Assembly (NCBI RefSeq): GCF_048270265.1
Contig: NZ_JBLWTD010000012.1
Location: 30,560-94,559 of the forward strand
Direction: 5' to 3'
DNA from: Maricaulis sp048270265
Lineage (GTDB): Bacteria; Pseudomonadota; Alphaproteobacteria; Caulobacterales; Maricaulaceae
DNA: 64,000 nt
The notes beneath the pieces are model-generated. The model worked only from the letters and a program-made list of their open reading frames with translations, ran no database searches and had not been told where the DNA came from. Position numbers and translations under genes: made by a program. Below, one piece after another: positions 16,530-25,152 of the stretch (position 1 is the first letter of the stretch; every line of letters begins with the position of its first letter).

Positions 16530-18659
16530 TTACGCCTCTGCAGCATCCTTGGCGATTTCGAGACCGGTTTCCTGGTCGACGACTTTCATCGACAGGCGAA
16601 CCTTGCCGCGATCATCGAAGCCGAGGAGTTTGACGTAGACTTCATCGCCTTCCTTCAGCAGGTCGGACGGGTGGTTCACGCGCTCATTGCGGAGCTGGGA
16701 AACGTGGACCAGGCCGTCTTTCGGGCCGAAGAAATTCACGAAGGCACCAAAATCCATGACCTTGACGACCTTGCCCTTGTAGATCTTGCCTTCTTCAGGC
16801 TCGGCGGTGAGGCCGATGATCCAGTCGAGCGCAGCCTTGATCGAGGACGCATCCGAAGACGAGACCTTGATCACGCCTTCATCATTGACGTCGACCTTGG
16901 CACCGGTCTTTTCGACGATCTCACGGATCACCTTGCCGCCGGTTCCGATAACGTCACGGATCTTGTCGGTCGGGATGGTGATGGTTTCGATGCGCGGCGC
17001 AAATTCGCCGAGCTCGGAGCGCGAGGTGTCGAGAGCCTTGGCCATCTCGGCGAGGATGTGCATACGGCCACCCTTCGCCTGATCGAGGGCTGTGTGCATG
17101 ATCTTCTCGTCGATACCGGCGATCTTGATGTCCATCTGGAGCGATGTGACACCTTCGGCCGTCCCGGCAACCTTGAAGTCCATATCGCCGAGGTGATCTT
17201 CATCACCCAGGATGTCGGACAACACGGCAACGCCTTCAGGATCCTTGATCAGGCCCATGGCGATACCCGAAACCGGACGCGTCAGAGGCACACCGGCATC
17301 CATCATCGCCAGCGAAGCACCACACACGGTGGCCATCGAGGACGAACCATTGGATTCGGTGATCTCGGACACGAGACGGATCGTGTACGGGAAGTCGGCA
17401 TGCGACGGCAGAACCGCACGAACAGCGCGCCAGGCAAGCTTGCCATGGCCGATTTCGCGACGGCCCGGAGCCAGGCGGAAGGAGGTTTCACCGACCGAAT
17501 ATGGCGGGAAGTTATAATGGAGCATGAAGCGCTCCTTATAGGTCCCCGTCAGATCGTCGACGAATTGCTCGTCTTCGCCGGTGCCGAGCGTAGCCACGAC
17601 CATCGCCTGGGTTTCACCCCGGGTGAAGAGGGCCGAACCGTGGGTGCGAGGCAGGATACCCGCCTCGGACACGATCGGACGGACCTGGTCGAGGGCACGG
17701 CCATCGATACGCTTGCCGGTCTTGATGATGCCGCCACGAACGATGGAGGCTTCAACCGATTTCATCACGTCCTTGAGAACCGTGCCGGCAATGCCGTCAG
17801 GATTGTCGTCGGAACGGGCCAGGGCTGCGACAGCCTTGGCCTTGGCTGCGTTGACAGCCGCATAACGCTCGGTCTTGTCGACATTGGTATAGGCAGTAGC
17901 CAGCTCGTCACCAATCAGCTCACGAACCTTGGCTTCAACGGCGGAATGATCTTCCGGCTCGTAATCCCAAGGCTCTTTCGCGGCTTTTTCGGCCAGACGG
18001 ATGATCGCATCGATCACCGGCTGGAAAGCCTTGTGACCGGCCATGACGGCGCCAAGCATGATTTCCTCGGAAAGCTCTTTCGCTTCCGATTCAACCATCA
18101 TGACGGCATCGCCGGTGCCCGCGACCACGAGGTCCAGGGCGCTGTCAGCCATTTCATAGACAGGCGGGTTGATGACGTATTCGCCATCGAAATAACCGAC
18201 GCGAGCCGCGCCGATCGGACCCATGAAGGGCAGACCCGACAGGACCAGGGCGGCAGAAGCGCCGATCAGGCCAACAATGTCAGGATCGTTTTCCATGTCG
18301 TGCGAGAGCACGGTCAGCATCACCTGGACTTCGTTCTTGAAGCCTTTGGGGAAGAGCGGACGGATCGGGCGGTCAATGAGGCGCGAGGTCAGCGTCTCTT
18401 TTTCCGACGGACGGCCTTCGCGCTTGAAGAACCCACCCGGGATCTTGCCGGCGGCAAAGGTTTTTTCCTGGTAATTGACCGTGAGAGGGAAGAAGTCGGC
18501 CCCTTCCTTGACGGTCTTGACGCCAACGGCGGTGGCGAGAACAGTCGTCTCGCCATAGGTCACCATGACCGAGCCATTGGCCTGACGGGCTACTCGCCCG
18601 GTTTCGAAAGTGAGAGGGCGGCCCTCCCACTCGATCGTTTCTTTTTGAATATCGAACAT
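16530..18659 (-). CDS. pnp: Polyribonucleotide nucleotidyltransferase (PNPase)
   Basis: PNPase degrades RNA 3' to 5' by phosphorolysis and can add tails; it is a trimeric core of the degradosome. The 709-residue product has the two RNase PH-like halves (about 1-225 and 310-545), the KH domain (about 556-622, GTGG at 572-575) and the S1 domain (624-695, VVKVMDFGAFVNF). Length and order match the family. It starts 29 bases after the rpsO stop; rpsO-pnp is the classic pair, in which PNPase autoregulates its own message. The strong terminator at 16466-16492 ends the operon. Confidence 0.97.
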   Translation of the reverse strand: MFDIQKETIEWEGRPLTFETGRVARQANGSVMVTYGETTVLATAVGVKTVKEGADFFPLTVNYQEKTFAAGKIPGGFFKREGRPSEKETLTSRLIDRPIRPLFPKGFKNEVQVMLTVLSHDMENDPDIVGLIGASAALVLSGLPFMGPIGAARVGYFDGEYVINPPVYEMADSALDLVVAGTGDAVMMVESEAKELSEEIMLGAVMAGHKAFQPVIDAIIRLAEKAAKEPWDYEPEDHSAVEAKVRELIGDELATAYTNVDKTERYAAVNAAKAKAVAALARSDDNPDGIAGTVLKDVMKSVEASIVRGGIIKTGKRIDGRALDQVRPIVSEAGILPRTHGSALFTRGETQAMVVATLGTGEDEQFVDDLTGTYKERFMLHYNFPPYSVGETSFRLAPGRREIGHGKLAWRAVRAVLPSHADFPYTIRLVSEITESNGSSSMATVCGASLAMMDAGVPLTRPVSGIAMGLIKDPEGVAVLSDILGDEDHLGDMDFKVAGTAEGVTSLQMDIKIAGIDEKIMHTALDQAKGGRMHILAEMAKALDTSRSELGEFAPRIETITIPTDKIRDVIGTGGKVIREIVEKTGAKVDVNDEGVIKVSSSDASSIKAALDWIIGLTAEPEEGKIYKGKVVKVMDFGAFVNFFGPKDGLVHVSQLRNERVNHPSDLLKEGDEVYVKLLGFDDRGKVRLSMKVVDQETGLEIAKDAAEA

Positions 18660-18688
18660 ATCGTCTTTCGTACGGATGCGGTCGCGGA

Positions 18689-18958
18689 TCAGCGGCGCAA
18701 GCCAAGCTTCTCGATGATTGCCCGGTAACGAGCATCGTCTTTATTCTTCACGTAATCGAGAAGACGGCGGCGCTGGGAGACCATTTTCAGAAGGCCGCGA
18801 CGCGAGTGGTTGTCCTTCTTATGGGTCTTGAAGTGCTCCGTGAGGTTCGCGATCCGCTCGGTCAGGATGGCCACTTGGACCTCCGGCGAGCCAGTATCTG
18901 CGCTACCACGGGCATGCTCTGAGATGAGCGCGGATTTGCGCTCTTGCGTAATCGACAT
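18689..18958 (-). CDS. rpsO: 30S ribosomal protein S15
   Basis: S15 is a primary 16S rRNA-binding protein that nucleates the platform of the small subunit. The 89-residue product shows the standard S15 pattern: SADTGSPEVQVAILTERI, LTEHFKTHKKDNHSRRGLL and VSQRRRLLDYV. Length is exact for the family. It lies between truB (27 bases upstream) and pnp, the conserved rbfA-truB-rpsO-pnp order. Confidence 0.98.
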   Translation of the reverse strand: MSITQERKSALISEHARGSADTGSPEVQVAILTERIANLTEHFKTHKKDNHSRRGLLKMVSQRRRLLDYVKNKDDARYRAIIEKLGLRR

Positions 18959-18985
18959 CGGGTTCTCCTAAACTCTGTCGACCCC

Positions 18986-19942
18986 TTACCGGGGCAAGTT
19001 GAAAACACGCACAGGCTGGAACTTTCCGGCCCGTGCCTCGCCGATTGCCACTGCCTGCCCGTCCAGGGTCGCCAGAGCCATGAAACTACAATCCTTGCCC
19101 GCAATGGTGAGGGGGCGACGACTGGCTTTCAGCTCTTGCGCTTGACGCGGGAGCAGGACGATCGACCGTCCTAGCTTCAGATTGGATGTTTCCTCTTCGG
19201 TGATGGCCATCGCCGGGATGTCGTCCAGCGCGGTCTGTACCGGGAGCAAAGCTTCCGAAGCGGCGCCCTTATGAGCCATTTCTCGCAATCCGTCCAGCGT
19301 TGTGGATTCTGCCTCGGCGAAGCTCCCGACGACCAGACGCCGCAAGGCCACGACATGACCTTCCGTACCCAGGGCGTGAGCGAGGTCGCGCGCCATGGAG
19401 CGGACATAGGAACCCTTGCCGCAACGCATTTCAAACACGGCATGATCGGCATCGGGGCAATCGGTGAGCGTGAGGTCATCGATCCGGATCGTGCGCGCCT
19501 CGAGCTCGACTTCCTCGCCATCGCGGGCGAGGTCATAGGCGCGCTCGCCATTGACGCGGATCGCGGAAAAGATCGGCGGAACCTGCTGGATCTCGCCGGT
19601 AAAGCGCGGCAGGACAGCCTCGATTGCCGCACGCTCCGGACGCACATCGGAGGAGGCGACCAGCTTGCCTTCGGAATCGAGCGTATCCGTGCGCTCACCC
19701 CATCTGACCGTGAAGCGGTAGAGCTTGGCGCCCTCCATTGCGAAGGGCACTGTCTTCGTCGCCTCGCCGAGGGCGATCGGCAACACGCCGGTGGCGAGCG
19801 GGTCCAGCGTGCCGGCATGGCCCGCCTTCTTCGCATCGAAGATCCGGCGAACGGCCGAAACAGCCTGGGTCGAGGTCATGTCGAAAGGCTTGTCCAGGAT
19901 CACCCAGCCATGGATGTCCTGGCCCTTGTTCTTGCGGGCCAT
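18986..19942 (-). CDS. truB: tRNA pseudouridine-55 synthase
   Basis: TruB isomerises U55 in the T-loop of tRNAs and also acts as a tRNA chaperone. The 318-residue product shows the N-terminal HGWVILDKP segment, the catalytic Asp47 in GHAGTLDPLATGVLPI, and GKGSYVRSMARDLAHALG, all diagnostic of the family. ATG 19942 opens with the basic MARKNKGQDI. It lies between rbfA and rpsO on the same strand, 75 bases after rbfA. Confidence 0.97.
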   Translation of the reverse strand: MARKNKGQDIHGWVILDKPFDMTSTQAVSAVRRIFDAKKAGHAGTLDPLATGVLPIALGEATKTVPFAMEGAKLYRFTVRWGERTDTLDSEGKLVASSDVRPERAAIEAVLPRFTGEIQQVPPIFSAIRVNGERAYDLARDGEEVELEARTIRIDDLTLTDCPDADHAVFEMRCGKGSYVRSMARDLAHALGTEGHVVALRRLVVGSFAEAESTTLDGLREMAHKGAASEALLPVQTALDDIPAMAITEEETSNLKLGRSIVLLPRQAQELKASRRPLTIAGKDCSFMALATLDGQAVAIGEARAGKFQPVRVFNLPR

Positions 19943-20017
19943 GTCTGTCTCTCAAATCTGTTCGCAAAGGCGGGGCATGGCCGGACGCCGGCCCCGATAC
20001 CGCCGGGACCCGGCGTC

Positions 20018-20437
20018 TCAGTCCTCGCTGCCGTCCTCATCGTCGGAATGCAGGTCGCGCTGGACCTGGGGCCGCGCCAGCAGCCGGTCGACATGGCTGG
20101 CGGTCTCATAACTGTTGTCGGCGTGAAAATGCAGTTCCGGCGTGAATTTCAGCTCGATCTCGCGACCCAGCCGCCCGCGCAGGAAGCTGGCGCCGCGATT
20201 GAGCGCCTTGGCCAGCGCAGCAGGCTCGCCCGGGCCCAGCGGTGCGACATAGACTTTCGCGACGCGCAAATCGGAACTCATGCGCACTTCGCTGACCGTG
20301 ATCAGGGCTTTTTCAAGCTCGGGATCGCGCAGGTCTCCGCGCGCCAGCAAGGTCACCAGCGCATGCCGGATAATCTCGCCAGCGCGGAGTTGGCGCTGCG
20401 TGGCTGTCTTCGGTTCGCGGGTTGGTCTACGGGCCAT
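20018..20437 (-). CDS. rbfA: Ribosome-binding factor A
   Basis: RbfA is a KH-fold assembly factor for the 30S subunit that helps 16S 5'-end maturation, especially in the cold. The 139-residue product contains AGEIIRHALVTLLARGDLRDPEL, VTISEVRMSSDLRVAKVYV-type segments (here TVSEVRMSSDLRVAKVYVAP) and LGREIELKFTPELHFHADNSYE, typical of the family. The last residues are acidic. It heads the rbfA-truB-rpsO-pnp group; the usual upstream infB lies about 1.3 kb away, with two unrelated + strand genes and their intergenic regions between. Confidence 0.95.
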   Translation of the reverse strand: MARRPTREPKTATQRQLRAGEIIRHALVTLLARGDLRDPELEKALITVSEVRMSSDLRVAKVYVAPLGPGEPAALAKALNRGASFLRGRLGREIELKFTPELHFHADNSYETASHVDRLLARPQVQRDLHSDDEDGSED

Positions 20438-20693
20438 AACACCTCTCCGAGGTCGGCGGCACAGGCGTCAAATCGCTGCACCGGCAAGGCGCGCGGGTGT
20501 ACGCCGGTTGCGCGGGGGATGCAAGAGCCCGGGATCGACACCCTCAATGAAGGCCGGATTACAGCGTGTTCAAGAAGCACGCGAAAATGTGACCCCCGCG
20601 TGCAGGCTCGTGTCTTGCGATCAACCGGCCTCAGGCTGCACACAGGGTGGAGCGAAACGACCTGAACACTGCCATCCCGGCCGGAGCCCCGCC

Positions 20694-21194
20694 ATGAACC
20701 GACTTGTCCTCTCCCTGCTCGCCTGCCTGACCTTGGCCGGCCCGGCCATGGCGACCGGCATAACGGGCAATTCACGCGAGATCGCCGAGGCCTATCTCGC
20801 GGCGTATCAGCGCCAGGACCATGATGCGATGCGGGCGCTCTATGCCGAAAACGCGCGCTTCATCGATCCAACCTCACTGGCGATCCCACAGATCACCGCG
20901 CCGATCGACTGGCGCGGGGCCGACGCCATCATCGCCGGCATCTCCAGCTGGGGCATCGATCATCTGAATTACACGGTCGAGCGCAGCTATGAATCCTCGG
21001 ACGCCGTCATCTTCGATGGCCGCACAGTGGTGAGCTATGAGACCGCGATCGGCGAGAGGCGCTTCATCTACCCGATCATCACGATCATCACCGTGCAGGA
21101 CGGCAAGGTCGTCGAGCATCGTGACTACACCGACTTCGCCGGCGCGCGCGAGCTGCCGGCACCCCCATCCCGTCAAACCAGGAGAGAAAAATGA
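20694..21194 (+). CDS. Exported SnoaL/NTF2-like protein, copy 1
   Basis: The 166-residue protein has a signal peptide (1-20, cleaved after AMA) and one NTF2-like cone domain: IAEAYLAAYQRQDHDAMRALYAENARFIDPT, then a central GADAIIAGISSW helix and the closing strands FIYPIITIITVQDGKVVEHRDYTDF. Such domains bind or turn over small molecules; the FIDPT/YTDF segments line the cavity in SnoaL-like enzymes. ATG 20694 was chosen because it begins the signal peptide, although the frame is open far upstream. It overlaps the next, related gene by four bases (ATGA). Confidence 0.75.
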   Translation: MNRLVLSLLACLTLAGPAMATGITGNSREIAEAYLAAYQRQDHDAMRALYAENARFIDPTSLAIPQITAPIDWRGADAIIAGISSWGIDHLNYTVERSYESSDAVIFDGRTVVSYETAIGERRFIYPIITIITVQDGKVVEHRDYTDFAGARELPAPPSRQTRREK

Positions 21195-21685
21195 AACGCA
21201 CTCTGGTGGCCCTGGCCGCGATCATCACCCTGTCGGCCGGCGCCGGAGCGCAGGACGCTCCCGACGCTGAAAGCATCGCCCGGGCCTATATGGACGCCTA
21301 TTCGGCGGCGAATATCGATGCCATGGAGCCCATGATGGCTCAAGACATGGTGTTCGATGACCCGACGGCGATGGGCGAAGGTCTCGGCCCGGAGGGGATT
21401 CATCGCGAGGGCCGCGATGCCAGCCTGGCCATGCTGCGAGACTTCATCGGCACCTATAACCCGATCGAGCTCGGCTTCGTGTGGGATACCGTCTTCGCGA
21501 GCAATGACCGGGTCGTCTTCACCGGTCACGTCAATGCCCTCTACCCGACCGAGACCGAGGGCCAGGTCTTCCGCTGGCGGGCTGACCAGGTCAGCGTGAT
21601 CACAGTGCGCGACGGGCTGGTGGTCCACCACCAGGATTTCGCCAACTACGCCGCGCCCGAGCAGGGCCTGATGCCGGCGCAATAG
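21191..21685 (+). CDS. Exported SnoaL/NTF2-like protein, copy 2
   Basis: The 164-residue protein is a paralogue of the preceding gene. It has a signal peptide (1-20, cut after AGA), then ESIARAYMDAYSAANIDAMEPMMAQDMVFDDPT and a closing VSVITVRDGLVVHHQDFANY, in the same order and spacing as copy 1. A GGAG Shine-Dalgarno lies just upstream (AGGAGAGAAAAATG). The ATGA overlap implies co-translation. No enzyme or transporter gene accompanies the pair, so the ligand is unknown; the two could form a heterodimer in the periplasm. Confidence 0.75.
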   Translation: MKRTLVALAAIITLSAGAGAQDAPDAESIARAYMDAYSAANIDAMEPMMAQDMVFDDPTAMGEGLGPEGIHREGRDASLAMLRDFIGTYNPIELGFVWDTVFASNDRVVFTGHVNALYPTETEGQVFRWRADQVSVITVRDGLVVHHQDFANYAAPEQGLMPAQ

Positions 21686-21722
21686 ACCCGGACGCACCGG
21701 CCCGCGGGCCACCACAAAAGCA

Positions 21723-21752
21723 AAAAGGGCGGCCCGTTGGAGCCGCCCTTTT
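21723..21752. terminator. Bidirectional terminator between NTF2 pair and infB
   Basis: An 11-bp A/G-rich stem (AAAAGGGCGGC/GCCGCCCTTTT) with an eight-base loop has an A-run on its left and a T-run on its right. It can therefore end both the rightward NTF2-like transcript and the leftward infB transcript, whose stop codons flank it. Confidence 0.8.
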
Positions 21753-21777
21753 CATATTCTGCATCAGAAAGTCCGGA

Positions 21778-24384
21778 CTAGCCGTTGCTCTCAAGCTTGC
21801 GAGGCACTTCGATGATCTCGAAGCACTCGATCTTGTCGCCCTTCTGGATGTCCTGGTACTCGATGAAGCCCATACCGCACTCGGTGCCGGCTTTCACTTC
21901 CTTCACTTCTTCCTTGAAGCGTTTCAGTGTCGAGAGATGGCCTTCGTGGACGACGGTGTCGTTGCGCAGCAGGCGAACACCACAGCCGCGCTTGACGACG
22001 CCTTCGGTCACGCGGCAACCGGCAGCCTTGCCGAAGCGGGTGATGTTGAAGACTTCCAGGATGTCGGCGTAACCGATGAAGTTTTCGCGCTTCTCCGGGG
22101 CCAGCATGCCTTCCATCGTATTGCGCACATCATCGATGACATCATAGATCACCGAGTAATAGCGAATTTCGACTTTCTCACGCTCGGCCAGGTCACGGGC
22201 CTGCTTGTTGGCGCGGACATTGAAGGCGAAGATCGGGGCACCGGACGATTTGGCCAGCAGGACATCGCCTTCATTGACGCCGCCTGCCGCTGCCAGCACG
22301 ATCTTGGCCTGCACTTCATCATTCCCCAGACGCTCAAGCGATTGCTTGATGGCCTCGGCGGAACCTTGCACGTCTGCCTTGATCAGCAGCGGCATTTCCT
22401 TGGTCTGGTTTTCCTGCAGACGCGCCATCATCTGCTCGAGCGAAGTGCCCAGGCCGACATTCTGGCTGCCCGACGCAGAGCGGGTCTTGCGCTGGCGGTA
22501 CATCGCAATCTCGCGAGCCCGGCCTTCATTCTCGACCACGGCAAAGATCTCGCCCGGATCCGGCGCACCATCGAGACCGAGCACCTCGACCGGAACCGAA
22601 GGTCCGGCCTCGGCCAGCGTCTGGCCCCGCTCATTGGTCAGGGCGCGGACACGGCCCCACTGGCCACCCGCCACAACCAGATCGCCACGCTTCAGCGTGC
22701 CGCGGCGCACCAGAACCGTCGCGACAGAGCCGCGGCCCTTGTCGATCTTGCTCTCGATCACGACGCCTTCGGCATCGCGGTCCGGATTGGCTTTCAGGTC
22801 CAGCAGTTCGGCCTGCAGGAGGATGGCGTCGGTCAGGTCATCTAGGCCCATCCGCTTCTTGGCGGAGACATTGACGGACTGAACGTCACCGGACATGGCC
22901 TCAACGACGATGTCCTGCTGCAGCAGGTCGGTGATGACTTTTTGCGGATCGGCTTCGTGCTTGTCGATCTTGTTGACCGCAACGATGATCGGTGTGCCGG
23001 CCGCCTTGGCGAACTTGATCGCCTCGATGGTCTGCGGCTTCACGGAATCGTCGGCAGCGACCACAAGGATGACGATATCGGTCGCTTCCGCACCGCGCGA
23101 ACGCATGGCGGAGAACGCGGCGTGGCCCGGCGTGTCGAGGAAGGTGATCTTCTCACCCGACTTCAACTGCACCTGATAGGCCCCGATATGCTGGGTGATG
23201 CCACCGGCTTCGCCCGAGACAACATCGGTCGAACGCAGGGCGTCAAGCAGCGAGGTCTTGCCGTGATCGACATGGCCCATGATGGCCACGACCGGCGCGC
23301 GCTTGACCTTGCTCTCTTCCGGATCATCGCTGGCAATAAAGCCGGTCTCGACATCGGATTCGGAGACGCGTTTCACCGTGTGACCGAAGTCTTCCACGAT
23401 CAGTTCCGCATCATCGGCTTCAAGCACATCATCCATGCGGACCATCTGGCCCTGCTTCATCAGATATTTGATGACGTCCATGGAACGCTCGGCCATCCGG
23501 TTGGCCAGATCGGCCACGGTGATCGATTCCGGGATAACGACTTCGCGGGAAATTTTCTCGCGTGCGCTCGTGCCATCGCTGCGGCGTTGTTTCTCACGTT
23601 CACGGGCCCGGCGGACCGAAGCGAGCGAACGTTGACGCTCTTCATCACCCTCGAGGATGTTCTGGATCGTCAGCTTGCCACGACGGCGGCTGTCAGCCTT
23701 GGCGCGGGCCGGCTGTTGCTGGCCTGGCTTGACCGGACCGGCACTGACCGGCGGCCCCTTGCGTTTGACACGGCCGCCCATAGCGTCGAGCGTCGCAGCC
23801 GGATCCGGCAGATCGGCACCATCCAGCGGGCGCTGCGGGCGCTTTTCGGCGACCGGCTTGCGGCGAACTTCGCCATCACCCTTTTTCGGGCCATCACTGG
23901 TATCGCGGGAGGCATCGGCTTCGGCCAGGCGACGCGCCTCGGCGGCGGCCTCGGCTTCGCGCTGCGCTTCCTTGGCCTGATCGGCCTCGCGGGCTTTCAG
24001 CTCGTCAAGATTCTGACGCTCGGCGTCAGCCCGTGCGGCGCGTTCTGCCTCTTCCTGTTTCTTTTTGGCTTCGCGTTCAGCCGATTCAGCCCGAGCCCGG
24101 GCGATCGCGCGCTGACGCGATACGAGTTCTTCTTCGGACAAACCGAGCTGCCTGGCTTTCGCGGCCAGCGCGGACTCACCCTTGCTGGCGCCGGCGCCAC
24201 CAGGGCCCCTCCCGCCGGCCGGACCGGAGTCCTTGCCTGGCGTTACCACACGTTTGCGCTTCTTCTCGACCACCACGGCCTTCGAACGTCCGCGCGCAAA
24301 ACTTTGCTGCACGGTGCCCGAACCGGGTCGTTTCAGAGAGAGCGGCCGGCGGCCGGAGGAATTATTGTCGTCTGCGTCGCTCAT
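21778..24384 (-). CDS. infB: Translation initiation factor IF-2
   Basis: IF-2 is the GTPase that brings initiator tRNA to the 30S subunit and promotes subunit joining. The 868-residue product has a long charged, Ala/Glu/Arg-rich N-terminal region (about 1-275), the IF2_N segment (about 285-335), and the G domain with GHVDHGKT (370-377), DTPGH (417-421) and NKID (471-474). The C-terminal domains that bind fMet-tRNA follow. The opening MSDADDNNSSGRRPLSLKRP is typical of alphaproteobacteria. It is the last gene of the rimP-nusA-ylxR-infB cluster and ends at the bidirectional terminator. Confidence 0.97.
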   Translation of the reverse strand: MSDADDNNSSGRRPLSLKRPGSGTVQQSFARGRSKAVVVEKKRKRVVTPGKDSGPAGGRGPGGAGASKGESALAAKARQLGLSEEELVSRQRAIARARAESAEREAKKKQEEAERAARADAERQNLDELKAREADQAKEAQREAEAAAEARRLAEADASRDTSDGPKKGDGEVRRKPVAEKRPQRPLDGADLPDPAATLDAMGGRVKRKGPPVSAGPVKPGQQQPARAKADSRRRGKLTIQNILEGDEERQRSLASVRRAREREKQRRSDGTSAREKISREVVIPESITVADLANRMAERSMDVIKYLMKQGQMVRMDDVLEADDAELIVEDFGHTVKRVSESDVETGFIASDDPEESKVKRAPVVAIMGHVDHGKTSLLDALRSTDVVSGEAGGITQHIGAYQVQLKSGEKITFLDTPGHAAFSAMRSRGAEATDIVILVVAADDSVKPQTIEAIKFAKAAGTPIIVAVNKIDKHEADPQKVITDLLQQDIVVEAMSGDVQSVNVSAKKRMGLDDLTDAILLQAELLDLKANPDRDAEGVVIESKIDKGRGSVATVLVRRGTLKRGDLVVAGGQWGRVRALTNERGQTLAEAGPSVPVEVLGLDGAPDPGEIFAVVENEGRAREIAMYRQRKTRSASGSQNVGLGTSLEQMMARLQENQTKEMPLLIKADVQGSAEAIKQSLERLGNDEVQAKIVLAAAGGVNEGDVLLAKSSGAPIFAFNVRANKQARDLAEREKVEIRYYSVIYDVIDDVRNTMEGMLAPEKRENFIGYADILEVFNITRFGKAAGCRVTEGVVKRGCGVRLLRNDTVVHEGHLSTLKRFKEEVKEVKAGTECGMGFIEYQDIQKGDKIECFEIIEVPRKLESNG

Positions 24385-24543
24385 GCGAGCCTTCCAAGTT
24401 CGGCTATCGTTTGACGGGCTTTTCCGGTAGCCGAGTGCCGGAAATCCGCGCTGTTCATACCTGTTCCGGTGTGAAGGATCGCTAACCTAGCGACCTCCAC
24501 CCCGTATTCAACCGCTGTTGCGGCATGCGCCGCAGCTCCCGGT

Positions 24544-25152
24544 TCAGGAAGCGGGCGGCCGGAAGCCCTCAAGCTTCCTCATTGTCACCCCGAAAGCCCG
24601 CACCTGCGAACCACCGGTAAGCACTCCATGCACGACCGTGCCGCGCCCGAGTGCCTCACCCAATTGCTCGGCGGTAAAACCGCCGGCAACCGGAACCTCA
24701 CCCCAGGCTGCCTGGGTCAGACGGTCCAGTTTGACCCGTCCATCCTCGGCACCGTCGACCGCCTCGATCCGCCAGGCCGGCCGTCCGGCCTTCAGGGCGA
24801 TGCGAGCCGCATCAAATCCCAGCGCCACTTCACCGGCCCGCCGCGCCAGGCCCAGAAGGCTCAATGCACGGGCGGCAAGCTGCGCCTCAATCGTGTCGGC
24901 CAGCCCGTCGGGAACCTTGACGGCCCGTCCTGCTGACCGGTTGAACAGACCCTTGCGGGCGGCCGTTTCAACCGAAGCCCGGTCGGCACTGATCCAGATG
25001 CCGCGGCCGGGCAATTTGGCGGCGATGTCGGGGAAGACCTCGTCTCCCGGGCCAACCACCAGCCGGATAAGTTCCGCCTCGTCCTTGACCTCTCCGGAAG
25101 CGATACAACGCTTCTCCCGGATCGCCTGTGTCGCCGCCTTCGGATTAGTCAG
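24544..25152 (-). CDS. ylxR: YlxR-type RNA-binding protein (DUF448 plus L7Ae-like)
   Basis: The roughly 202-residue product has an N-terminal YlxR/DUF448 domain (REKRCIASGE, then IRLVVGPGDEVFPDIAAKLPGRGIWIS) and a C-terminal L7Ae-like region (LSLLGLARRAGEVALGFDAARIAL). It lies between nusA and infB, its conserved place. Start choice is difficult: no ATG or GTG lies near the expected N-terminus. A CTG at 25152-25150 inside the end of nusA (CTGACTAA) follows AGGAGG by nine bases and gives the expected length; a TTG at 25188 is the alternative, and in-frame ATGs lie only deep inside nusA. The function is probably RNA or ribosome binding. Confidence 0.8.
   Translation of the reverse strand: MTNPKAATQAIREKRCIASGEVKDEAELIRLVVGPGDEVFPDIAAKLPGRGIWISADRASVETAARKGLFNRSAGRAVKVPDGLADTIEAQLAARALSLLGLARRAGEVALGFDAARIALKAGRPAWRIEAVDGAEDGRVKLDRLTQAAWGEVPVAGGFTAEQLGEALGRGTVVHGVLTGGSQVRAFGVTMRKLEGFRPPAS

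Noticed and set aside
16413..18728. 771-codon open frame opposite pnp
   Set aside because: pnp is unmistakable on the minus strand; the antisense product is a low-complexity Asp/Gly/Arg-rich translation.
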